Below, piece after piece: positions 49,983 to 61,325 of a DNA stretch of 64,000 nucleotides. Each line of letters begins with the position of its first letter. Positions within the stretch are counted from its first letter, which is position 1. The notes under the pieces were generated by a model. That model was not told where the DNA came from, did not search any database, and saw only the letters and a list, made by a program, of their open reading frames with translations. The stretch is from Aphelocoma coerulescens. Its lineage: Eukaryota > Chordata > Aves > Passeriformes > Corvidae. Position numbers and translations under genes: made by a program. The stretch covers positions 1 through 64,000 of the forward strand of contig NW_027183509.1 in NCBI RefSeq assembly GCF_041296385.1, given 5' to 3'.

Positions 49983-52250
49983 TCAAAGTAGTAGACGGTG
50001 GCATCAGGACACACCTGTGTCCCAGCAGCTGGGTGCCCAGCCGGGAGCAGGAGCAGGGCTGGGGCTGCTCCCAAAGTTGCCCCGCCCCAATGCCAGAGCC
50101 GGACATATGCTGAGGGGGGGCTGGATCAGGCTTTATTGTCCAGCTGCATGCCAGGATTGAGCACAAAATCTACCTGCATTCTCTGCAGCATGCCATCCTG
50201 GAGCAGAGCCATTGCCAAAGGAAGCCGTGAGCCCGTGCCAAGCCAGTGCCGGAGTGGGATCCTAGCAGCACCTGTGGAAGCCGGGAGAGAGGAGCCCACC
50301 TGGAGCAGGTTCGTGCAGGATTAATCATCCCGTGGCTTCCCACCAGGGTCCTGTTGCTTCCAAAAGGCCCCACAGTGTCACTGTGGCCCCTCGGTTCCAC
50401 CAGGTTCCATAGCGTCACTGTGGTGCCCAGGGTTCCGTCAGCTTCGCCAGCATCCCCACGGTCTGCAGAGGTCCCCGAGCTTCTGTGGTGTCACAGTGGA
50501 GGCAGGGTTGCATCAGGTTCCATAGCATCAGCACGGTCTCCAGGGCTCCCAGAGGTTCTGTGGTGTCACAGTGGAGGCAGGGTTGCATCAGGTTCCATAG
50601 CATCACCACAGTCTCCAGGGCTCCCTGAGCTTCTGTGGTGTCACAGTGGAGGCAGGGTTGCATCAGGTTCCATAGCATCAGCACGGTCTCCAGGGCTCCC
50701 AGAGGTTCTGTGGTGTCACAGAGGAGGCAGGGTTGCATCAGGTTCCATAGCATCAGCACGGTCTCCAGGGCTCCAAGAGCTTCTGTGGTGTCACAGAGGA
50801 GGCAGGGTTGCATCAGGTTCAATAGCATCAGCACGGTCTCCAGGGCTCCCCTGAGCTTCTGTGGTGGTGTCACAGAGGAGCCAGGCTTCCTTGTAGTTCC
50901 CCAGCATCACAAAGGCTCTCCTGGGAGCCACGGGTCACAAAGCACCGTGGGCTCTGTGCAGCCCCGCTGTGTCACAATGGCCGCTGGCTTCCACGAGCCC
51001 CCGCAGTGTCCCAGTGGGCCCCGTGGCTTTAGGAGTGGGTGGCTGGGAGTTGGTGCCAGCGGCTGGGGGAGCAGCAGCAGGGACTGTGTGTGGACAGTGC
51101 CATGGCCACTTGTGTGGCCACTGGTGTCTCTGTGCCAGGCACAGCCGTGGTGTGTAACACCGGCTCTGGGTCCTTTGGCTGTGCAGGTGGCAGTCACGGC
51201 CTGGAGCAGGGCTGCTCCCGGGGGACAGCCTGGGGCAGGAGGCTGCTGGAGATTCATTCCCCACACTCCTTGTCATGAGGTGCTCAGAGTGATTGGAAAG
51301 GCTGTTGGCAGCAGGCAGTTCTCTGGGTTCAAGCTGTGGAGCTGTCAGCGGGAATGCAAAGGCCAAGCTGGTGAGCCTTTTGTCCTGGTGCCTTTAGTGT
51401 GTGAGCAGTCCCTGGTGCCGTTGTCTTTGGATCCTGAGTGTGGGAGAGGCAAGGCTTAGGATGGTGCGTAGAGCTGAGAAGGAAAGTGCCGAGAGCAGCG
51501 TGTGTGCTGCTGCTTTGAGGGGTGCAGTTGAAGTTGTAGGCAGCAAGAGCTTTCTCAGCTGGCCCTTTTGTGAGCTCTGCTTTTGCCAGATGACTTCCAT
51601 CTTACCCTCTTACCATCTTAGCCTCTCATTTTTGCATATCCCAAACCCCCTTCCAAACATCCAGCAGCTGCTTGTAAAGAAGAAGTCCTAGAACAAAAAG
51701 CCAGTGCTGCCTTTCATAGCCCCTTTGCTGTCTATGAAGTAGAGGAAAGAAGCTAGTGAGACGCACTTTCTTTCTCAACTCCATAGAGCGCATCCTTCTC
51801 TCAAGGTGGCAGAGTCCTTGGCGGAAGTGAAGCATCTGCAGCTGCAGTTCAGACTGAGAGATGTGCCAGGACAGGAAACATTTGCTGACCTTCCCTGTTC
51901 CCTGTGCAACATGATTCTCGCATCCCAGTCACTTTCACATACCTTCGGTATCCCTGAGTCCAAGCAGCTAAAGCTCACAGAGACAGAAGTGTCAGGAAGG
52001 AAAACGTTCCAAAAGCACCCCCTTCTCTTATCAGCATATAAATTGTGCACAACAGGCTGCGGCACCGAACCTTCCTTCTCAGATAGACATGCCATCACAC
52101 TTTTCACTCTTGCAGCTCGGTTGAAAAGCTCCAGCAGCTGCTCCCGCAATAGCAAAAGGTTCTAGAAGTGAAAGCCAGTTTGGGGCTGCACCTTCTCCTT
52201 GCCGCATGTAAGCCACACCAAACTCCCTGATGCACTCTGTCCTCCCCTTC
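49983..52250 (+). repeat. Monomer M23 (2268 bp, short)
   Basis: It carries s7 T, s175 T, s489 G and s774 G, identical to M11 at all tracked sites and 27,294 bp downstream of it. The minisatellite core is at 50477-50851. Confidence 0.95.
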
Positions 52251-54519
52251 TCAAAGGAGTAGACGGTGGCATCAGGACACACCTGTGTCCCAGCAGCTGG
52301 GTGCCCAGCCGGGAGCAGGAGCAGGGCTGGGGCTGCTCCCAAAGTTGCCCCGCCCCAATGCCAGAGCCGGACATATGCTGAGGGGGGGCTGGATCAGGCT
52401 TTATTGTCCAGCTGCATGCCAGGAGTGAGCACAAAATCTACCTGCATTCTCTGCAGCATGCCATCCTGGAGCAGAGCCATTGCCAAAGGAAGCCGTGAGC
52501 CCGTGCCAAGCCAGTGCCGGAGTGGGATCCTAGCAGCACCTGTGGAAGCCGGGAGAGAGGAGCCCACCTGGAGCAGGTTCGTGCAGGATTAATCATCCCG
52601 TGGCTTCCCACCAGGGTCCTGTTGCTTCCAAAAGGCCCCACAGTGTCACTGTGGCCCCTCGGTTCCACCAGGTTCCATAGCGTCACTGTGGTGCCCAGGG
52701 TTCCGTCAGCTTCGCCAGCATCCCCACGGTCTGCAGAGCTCCCCGAGCTTCTGTGGTGTCACAGTGGAGGCAGGGTTGCATCAGGTTCCATAGCATCAGC
52801 ACGGTCTCCAGGGCTCCCAGAGGTTCTGTGGTGTCACAGTGGAGGCAGGGTTGCATCAGGTTCCATAGCATCACCACAGTCTCCAGGGCTCCCTGAGCTT
52901 CTGTGGTGTCACAGTGGAGGCAGGGTTGCATCAGGTTCCATAGCATCAGCACGGTCTCCAGGGCTCCCAGAGGTTCTGTGGTGTCACAGAGGAGGCAGGG
53001 TTGCATCAGGTTCCATAGCATCACCACGGTCTCCAGGGCTCCAAGAGCTTCTGTGGTGTCACAGAGGAGGCAGGGTTGCATCAGGTTCAATAGCATCAGC
53101 ACGGTCTCCAGGGCTCCCCTGAGCTTCTGTGGTGGTGTCACAGAGGAGCCAGGCTTCCTTGTAGTTCCCCAGCATCACAAAGGCTCTCCTGGGAGCCACG
53201 GGTCACAAAGCACCGTGGGCTCTGTGCAGCCCCGCTGTGTCACAATGGCCGCTGGCTTCCACGAGCCCCCGCAGTGTCCCAGTGGGCCCCGTGGCTTTAG
53301 GAGTGGGTGGCTGGGAGTTGGTGCCAGCGGCTGGGGGAGCAGCAGCAGGGACTGTGTGTGGACAGTGCCATGGCCACTTGTGTGGCCACTGGTGTCTCTG
53401 TGCCAGGCACAGCCGTGGTTGTGTAACACCGGCTCTGGGTCCTTTGGCTGTGCAGGTGGCAGTCACGGCCTGGAGCAGGGCTGCTCCCGGGGGACAGCCT
53501 GGGGCAGGAGGCTGCTGGAGATTCATTCCCCACACTCCTTGTCATGAGGTGCTCAGAGTGATTGGAAAGGCTGTTGGCAGCAGGCAGTTCTCTGGGTTCA
53601 AGCTGTGGAGCTGTCAGCGGGAATGCAAAGGCCAAGCTGGTGAGCCTTTTGTCCTGGTGCCTTTAGTGTGTGAGCAGTCCCTGGTGCCGTTGTCTTTGGA
53701 TCCTGAGTGTGGGAGAGGCAAGGCTTAGGATGGTGCGTAGAGCTGAGAAGGAAAGTGCCGAGAGCAGCGTGTGTGCTGCTGCTTTGAGGGGTGCAGTTGA
53801 AGTTGTAGGCAGCAAGAGCTTTCTCAGCTGGCCCTTTTGTGAGCTCTGCTTTTGCCAGATGACTTCCATCTTACCCTCTTACCATCTTAGCCTCTCATTT
53901 TTGCATATCCCAAACCCCCTTCCAAACATCCAGCAGCTGCTTGTAAAGAAGAAGTCCTAGAACAAAAAGCCAGTGCTGCCTTTCATAGCCCCTTTGCTGT
54001 CTATGAAGTAGAGGAAAGAAGCTAGTGAGACGCACTTTCTTTCTCAACTCCATAGAGCGCATCCTTCTCTCAAGGTGGCAGAGTCCTTGGCGGAAGTGAA
54101 GCATCTGCAGCTGCAGTTCAGACTGAGAGATGTGCCAGGACAGGAAACATTTGCTGACCTTCCCTGTTCCCTGTGCAACATGATTCTCGCATCCCAGTCA
54201 CTTTCACATACCTTCGGTATCCCTGAGTCCAAGCAGCTAAAGCTCACAGAGACAGAAGTGTCAGGAAGGAAAACGTTGCAAAAGCACCCCCTTCTCTTAT
54301 CAGCATATAAATTGTGCACAACAGGCTGCGGCACCGAACCTTCCTTCTCAGATAGACATGCCATCACACTTTTCACTCTTGCAGCTCGGTTGAAAAGCTC
54401 CAGCAGCTGCTCCCGCAATAGCAAAAGGTTCTAGAAGTGAAAGCCAGTTTGGGGCTGCACCTTCTCCTTGCCGCATGTAAGCCACACCAAACTCCCTGAT
54501 GCACTCTGTCCTCCCCTTC
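52251..54519 (+). repeat. Monomer M24 (2269 bp, long)
   Basis: It carries s2028 G only. It is adjacent to and the same as M25 apart from M25's private changes, so the two may be a recent local duplication. The minisatellite core is at 52745-53119. Confidence 0.95.
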
Positions 54520-56788
54520 TCAAAGGAGTAGACGGTGGCATCAGGACACACCTGTGTCCACGCAGCTGGGTGCCCAGCCGGGAGCAGGAGCAGGGCTGGG
54601 GCTGCTCCCAAAGTTGCCCCGCCCCAATGCCAGAGCCGGACATATGCTGAGGGGGGGCTGGATCAGGCTTTATTGTCCAGCTGCATGCCAGGAGTGAGCA
54701 CAAAATCTACCTGCATTCTCTGCAGCATGCCATCCTGGAGCAGAGCCATTGCCAAAGGAAGCCGTGAGCCCGTGCCAAGCCAGTGCCGGAGTGGGATCCT
54801 AGCAGCACCTGTGGAAGCCGGGAGAGAGGAGCCCACCTGGAGCAGGTTCGTGCAGGATTAATCATCCCGTGGCTTCCCACCAGGGTCCTGTTGCTTCCAA
54901 AAGGCCCCACAGTGTCACTGTGGCCCCTCGGTTCCACCAGGTTCCATAGCGTCACTGTGGTGCCCAGGGTTCCGTCAGCTTCGCCAGCATCCCCACGGTC
55001 TGCAGAGCTCCCCGAGCTTCTGTGGTGTCACAGTGGAGGCAGGGTTGCATCAGGTTCCATAGCATCAGCACGGTCTCCAGGGCTCCCAGAGGTTCTGTGG
55101 TGTCACAGTGGAGGCAGGGTTGCATCAGGTTCCATAGCATCACCACAGTCTCCAGGGCTCCCTGAGCTTCTGTGGTGTCACAGTGGAGGCAGGGTTGCAT
55201 CAGGTTCCATAGCATCAGCACGGTCTCCAGGGCTCCCAGAGGTTCTGTGGTGTCACAGAGGAGGCAGGGTTGCATCAGGTTCCATAGCATCACCACGGTC
55301 TCCAGGGCTCCAAGAGCTTCTGTGGTGTCACAGAGGAGGCAGGGTTGCATCAGGTTCAATAGCATCAGCACGGTCTCCAGGGCTCCCCTGAGCTTCTGTG
55401 GTGGTGTCACAGAGGAGCCAGGCTTCCTTGTAGTTCCCCAGCATCACAAAGGCTCTCCTGGGAGCCACGGGTCACAAAGCACCGTGGGCTCTGTGCAGCC
55501 CCGCTGTGTCACAATGGCCGCTGGCTTCCACGAGCCCCCGCAGTGTCCCAGTGGGCCCCGTGGCTTTAGGAGTGGGTGGCTGGGAGTTGGTGCCAGCGGC
55601 TGGGGGAGCAGCAGCAGGGACTGTGTGTGGACAGTGCCATGGCCACTTGTGTGGCCACTGGTGTCTCTGTGCCAGGCACAGCCGTGGTTGTGTAACACCG
55701 GCTCTGGGTCCTTTGGCTGTGCAGGTGGCAGTCACGGCCTGGAGCAGGGCTGCTCCCGGGGGACAGCCTGGGGCAGGAGGCTGCTGGAGATTCATTCCCC
55801 ACACTCCTTGTCATGAGGTGCTCAGAGTGATTGGAAAGGCTGTTGGCAGCAGGCAGTTCTCTGGGTTCAAGCTGTGGAGCTGTCAGCGGGAATGCAAAGG
55901 CCAAGCTGGTGAGCCTTTTGTCCTGGTGCCTTTAGTGTGTGAGCAGTCCCTGGTGCCGTTGTCTTTGGATCCTGAGTGTGGGAGAGGCAAGGCTTAGGAT
56001 GGTGCGTAGAGCTGAGAAGGAAAGTGCCGAGAGCAGCGTGTGTGCTGCTGCTTTGAGGGGTGCAGTTGAAGTTGTAGGCAGCAAGAGCTTTCTCAGCTGG
56101 CCCTTTTGTGAGCTCTGCTTTTGCCAGATGACTTCCATCTTACCCTCTTACCATCTTAGCCTCTCATTTTTGCATATCCCAAACCCCCTTCCAAACATCC
56201 AGCAGCTGCTTGTAAAGAAGAAGTCCTAGAACAAAAAGCCAGTGCTGCCTTTCATAGCCCCTTTGCTGTCTATGAAGTAGAGGAAAGAAGCTAGTGAGAC
56301 GCACTTTCTTTCTCAACTCCATAGAGCGCATCCTTCTCTCAAGGTGGCAGAGTCCTTGGCGGAAGTGAAGCATCTGCAGCTGCAGTTCAGACTGAGAGAT
56401 GTGCCAGGACAGGAAACATTTGCTGACCTTCCCTGTTCCCTGTGCAACATGATTCTCGCATCCCAGTCACTTTCACATACCTTCGGTATCCCTGAGTCCA
56501 AGCAGCTAAAGCTCACAGAGACAGAAGTGTCAGGAAGGAAAACGTTGCAAAAGCACCCCCTTCTCTTATCAGCATATAAATTGTGCACAACAGGCTGCGG
56601 CACCGAACCTTCCTTCTCAGATAGACATGCCATCACACTTTTCACTCTTGCAGCTCGGTTGAAAAGCTCCAGCAGCTGCTCCCGCAATAGCAAAAGGTTC
56701 TAGAAGTGAAAGCCAGTTTGGGGCTGCACCTTCTCCTTGCCGCATGTAAGCCACACCAAACTCCCTGATGCACTCTGTCCTCCCCTTC
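54520..56788 (+). repeat. Monomer M25 (2269 bp, long; private dinucleotide swap)
   Basis: It carries s2028 G plus a unique CA-to-AC change at 54560-54561 (GTGTCCACGCAG in place of GTGTCCCAGCAG). The minisatellite core is at 55014-55388. Confidence 0.95.
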
Positions 56789-59057
56789 TCAAAGGAGTAG
56801 ACGGTGGCATCAGGACACACCTGTGTCCCAGCAGCTGGGTGCCCAGCCGGGAGCAGGAGCAGGGCTGGGGCTGCTCCCAAAGTTGCCCCGCCCCAATGCC
56901 AGAGCCGGACATATGCTGAGGGGGGGCTGGATCAGGCTTTATTGTCCAGCTGCATGCCAGGAGTGAGCACAAAATCTACCTGCATTCTCTGCAGCATGCC
57001 ATCCTGGAGCAGAGCCATTGCCAAAGGAAGCCGTCAGCCCGTGCCAAGCCAGTGCCGGAGTGGGATCCTAGCAGCACCTGTGGAAGCCGGGAGAGAGGAG
57101 CCCACCTGGAGCAGGTTCGTGCAGGATTAATCATCCCGTGGCTTCCCACCAGGGTCCTGTTGCTTCCAAAAGGCCCCACAGTGTCACTGTGGCCCCTCGG
57201 TTCCACCAGGTTCCATAGCGTCACTGTGGTGTCCAGGGTTCCGTCAGCTTCGCCAGCATCCCCACGGTCTGCAGAGCTCCCCGAGCTTCTGTGGTGTCAC
57301 AGTGGAGGCAGGGTTGCATCAGGTTCCATAGCATCAGCACGGTCTCCAGGGCTCCCAGAGGTTCTGTGGTGTCACAGTGGAGGCAGGGTTGCATCAGGTT
57401 CCATAGCATCACCACAGTCTCCAGGGCTCCCTGAGCTTCTGTGGTGTCACAGTGGAGGCAGGGTTGCATCAGGTTCCATAGCATCAGCACGGTCTCCAGG
57501 GCTCCCAGAGGTTCTGTGGTGTCACAGAGGAGGCAGGGTTGCATCAGGTTCCATAGCATCACCACGGTCTCCAGGGCTCCAAGAGCTTCTGTGGTGTCAC
57601 AGAGGAGGCAGGGTTGCATCAGGTTCAATAGCATCAGCACGGTCTCCAGGGCTCCCCTGAGCTTCTGTGGTGGTGTCACAGAGGAGCCAGGCTTCCTTGT
57701 AGTTCCCCAGCATCACAAAGGCTCTCCTGGGAGCCACGGGTCACAAAGCACCGTGGGCTCTGTGCAGCCCCGCTGTGTCACAATGGCCGCTGGCTTCCAC
57801 GAGCCCCCGCAGTGACCCAGTGGGCCCCGTGGCTTTAGGAGTGGGTGGCTGGGAGTTGGTGCCAGCGGCTGGGGGAGCAGCAGCAGGGACTGTGTGTGGA
57901 CAGTGCCATGGCCACTTGTGTGGCCACTGGTGTCTCTGTGCCAGGCACAGCCGTGGTTGTGTAACACCGGCTCTGGGTCCTTTGGCTGTGCAGGTGGCAG
58001 TCACGGCCTGGAGCAGGGCTGCTCCCGGGGGACAGCCTGGGGCAGGAGGCTGCTGGAGATTCATTCCCCACACTCCTTGTCATGAGGTGCTCAGAGTGAT
58101 TGGAAAGGCTGTTGGCAGCAGGCAGTTCTCTGGGTTCAAGCTGTGGAGCTGTCAGCGGGAATGCAAAGGCCAAGCTGGTGAGCCTTTTGTCCTGGTGCCT
58201 TTAGTGTGTGAGCAGTCCCTGGTGCCGTTGTCTTTGGATCCTGAGTGTGGGAGAGGCAAGGCTTAGGATGGTGCGTAGAGCTGAGAAGGAAAGTGCCGAG
58301 AGCAGCGTGTGTGCTGCTGCTTTGAGGGGTGCAGTTGAAGTTGTAGGCAGCAAGAGCTTTCTCAGCTGGCCCTTTTGTGAGCTCTGCTTTTGCCAGATGA
58401 CTTCCATCTTACCCTCTTACCATCTTAGCCTCTCATTTTTGCATATCCCAAACCCCCTTCCAAACATCCAGCAGCTGCTTGTAAAGAAGAAGTCCTAGAA
58501 CAAAAAGCCAGTGCTGCCTTTCATAGCCCCTTTGCTGTCTATGAAGTAGAGGAAAGAAGCTAGTGAGACGCACTTTCTTTCTCAACTCCATAGAGCGCAT
58601 CCTTCTCTCAAGGTGGCAGAGTCCTTGGCGGAAGTGAAGCATCTGCAGCTGCAGTTCAGACTGAGAGATGTGCCAGGACAGGAAACATTTGCTGACCTTC
58701 CCTGTTCCCTGTGCAACATGATTCTCGCATCCCAGTCACTTTCACATACCTTCGGTATCCCTGAGTCCAAGCAGCTAAAGCTCACAGAGACAGAAGTGTC
58801 AGGAAGGAAAACGTTGCAAAAGCACCCCCTTCTCTTATCAGCATATAAATTGTGCACAACAGGCTGCGGCACCGAACCTTCCTTCTCAGATAGACATGCC
58901 ATCACACTTTTCACTCTTGCAGCTCGGTTGAAAAGCTCCAGCAGCTGCTCCCGCAATAGCAAAAGGTTCTAGAAGTGAAAGCCAGTTTGGGGCTGCACCT
59001 TCTCCTTGCCGCATGTAAGCCACACCAAACTCCCTGATGCACTCTGTCCTCCCCTTC
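56789..59057 (+). repeat. Monomer M26 (2269 bp, long)
   Basis: It carries s247 C, s444 T and s2028 G, plus a private T-to-A at 57815. That change makes a stop codon and cuts the usual 214-codon plus frame to 124 codons. The minisatellite core is at 57283-57657. Confidence 0.95.
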
Positions 59058-61325
59058 TCAAAGTAGTAGACGGTGGCATCAGGACACACCTGTGTCCCAG
59101 CAGCTGGGTGCCCAGCCGGGAGCAGGAGCAGGGCTGGGGCTGCTCCCAAAGTTGCCCCGCCCCAATGCCAGAGCCGGACATATGCTGAGGGGGGGCTGGA
59201 TCAGGCTTTATTGTCCAGCTGCATGCCAGGATTGAGCACAAAATCTACCTGCATTCTCTGCAGCATGCCATCCTGGAGCAGAGCCATTGCCAAAGGAAGC
59301 CGTGAGCCCGTGCCAAGCCAGTGCCGGAGTGGGATCCTAGCAGCACCTGTGGAAGCCGGGAGAGAGGAGCCCACCTGGAGCAGGTTCGTGCAGGATTAAT
59401 CATCCCGTGGCTTCCCACCAGGGTCCTGTTGCTTCCAAAAGGCCCCACAGTGTCACTGTGGCCCCTCGGTTCCACCAGGTTCCATAGCGTCACTGTGGTG
59501 CCCAGGGTTCCGTCAGCTTCGCCAGCATCCCCACGGTCTGCAGAGCTCCCCGAGCTTCTGTGGTGTCACAGTGGAGGCAGGGTTGCATCAGGTTCCATAG
59601 CATCAGCACGGTCTCCAGGGCTCCCAGAGGTTCTGTGGTGTCACAGTGGAGGCAGGGTTGCATCAGGTTCCATAGCATCACCACAGTCTCCAGGGCTCCC
59701 TGAGCTTCTGTGGTGTCACAGTGGAGGCAGGGTTGCATCAGGTTCCATAGCATCAGCACGGTCTCCAGGGCTCCCAGAGGTTCTGTGGTGTCACAGAGGA
59801 GGCAGGGTTGCATCAGGTTCCATAGCATCACCACGGTCTCCAGGGCTCCAAGAGCTTCTGTGGTGTCACAGAGGAGGCAGGGTTGCATCAGGTTCAATAG
59901 CATCAGCACGGTCTCCAGGGCTCCCCTGAGCTTCTGTGGTGGTGTCACAGAGGAGGCAGGCTTCCTTGTAGTTCCCCAGCATCACAAAGGCTCTCCTGGG
60001 AGCCACGGGTCACAAAGCACCGTGGGCTCTGTGCAGCCCCGCTGTGTCACAATGGCCGCTGGCTTCCACGAGCCCCCGCAGTGTCCCAGTGGGCCCCGTG
60101 GCTTTAGGAGTGGGTGGCTGGGAGTTGGTGCCAGCGGCTGGGGGAGCAGCAGCAGGGACTGTGTGTGGACAGTGCCATGGCCACTTGTGTGGCCACTGGT
60201 GTCTCTGTGCCAGGCACAGCCGTGGTGTGTAACACCGGCTCTGGGTCCTTTGGCTGTGCAGGTGGCAGTCACGGCCTGGAGCAGGGCTGCTCCCGGGGGA
60301 CAGCCTGGGGCAGGAGGCTGCTGGAGATTCATTCCCCACACTCCTTGTCATGAGGTGCTCAGAGTGATTGGAAAGGCTGTTGGCAGCAGGCAGTTCTCTG
60401 GGTTCAAGCTGTGGAGCTGTCAGCGGGAATGCAAAGGCCAAGCTGGTGAGCCTTTTGTCCTGGTGCCTTTAGTGTGTGAGCAGTCCCTGGTGCCGTTGTC
60501 TTTGGATCCTGAGTGTGGGAGAGGCAAGGCTTAGGATGGTGCGTAGAGCTGAGAAGGAAAGTGCCGAGAGCAGCGTGTGTGCTGCTGCTTTGAGGGGTGC
60601 AGTTGAAGTTGTAGGCAGCAAGAGCTTTCTCAGCTGGCCCTTTTGTGAGCTCTGCTTTTGCCAGATGACTTCCATCTTACCCTCTTACCATCTTAGCCTC
60701 TCATTTTTGCATATCCCAAACCCCCTTCCAAACATCCAGCAGCTGCTTGTAAAGAAGAAGTCCTAGAACAAAAAGCCAGTGCTGCCTTTCATAGCCCCTT
60801 TGCTGTCTATGAAGTAGAGGAAAGAAGCTAGTGAGACGCACTTTCTTTCTCAACTCCATAGAGCGCATCCTTCTCTCAAGGTGGCAGAGTCCTTGGCGGA
60901 AGTGAAGCATCTGCAGCTGCAGTTCAGACTGAGAGATGTGCCAGGACAGGAAAAATTTGCTGACCTTCCCTGTTCCCTGTGCAACATGATTCTCGCATCC
61001 CAGTCACTTTCACATACCTTCGGTATCCCTGAGTCCAAGCAGCTAAAGCTCACAGAGACAGAAGTGTCAGGAAGGAAAACGTTCCAAAAGCACCCCCTTC
61101 TCTTATCAGCATATAAATTGTGCACAACAGGCTGCGGCACCGAACCTTCCTTCTCAGATAGACATGCCATCACACTTTTCACTCTTGCAGCTCGGTTGAA
61201 AAGCTCCAGCAGCTGCTCCCGCAATAGCAAAAGGTTCTAGAAGTGAAAGCCAGTTTGGGGCTGCACCTTCTCCTTGCCGCATGTAAGCCACACCAAACTC
61301 CCTGATGCACTCTGTCCTCCCCTTC
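59058..61325 (+). repeat. Monomer M27 (2268 bp, short)
   Basis: It carries s7 T, s175 T, s899 G (at 59956) and s1898 A (at 60954). It is the same as M15 but with the ordinary five-unit core at 59552-59926, so it preserves the state M15 had before its expansion, or the reverse. Confidence 0.95.
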
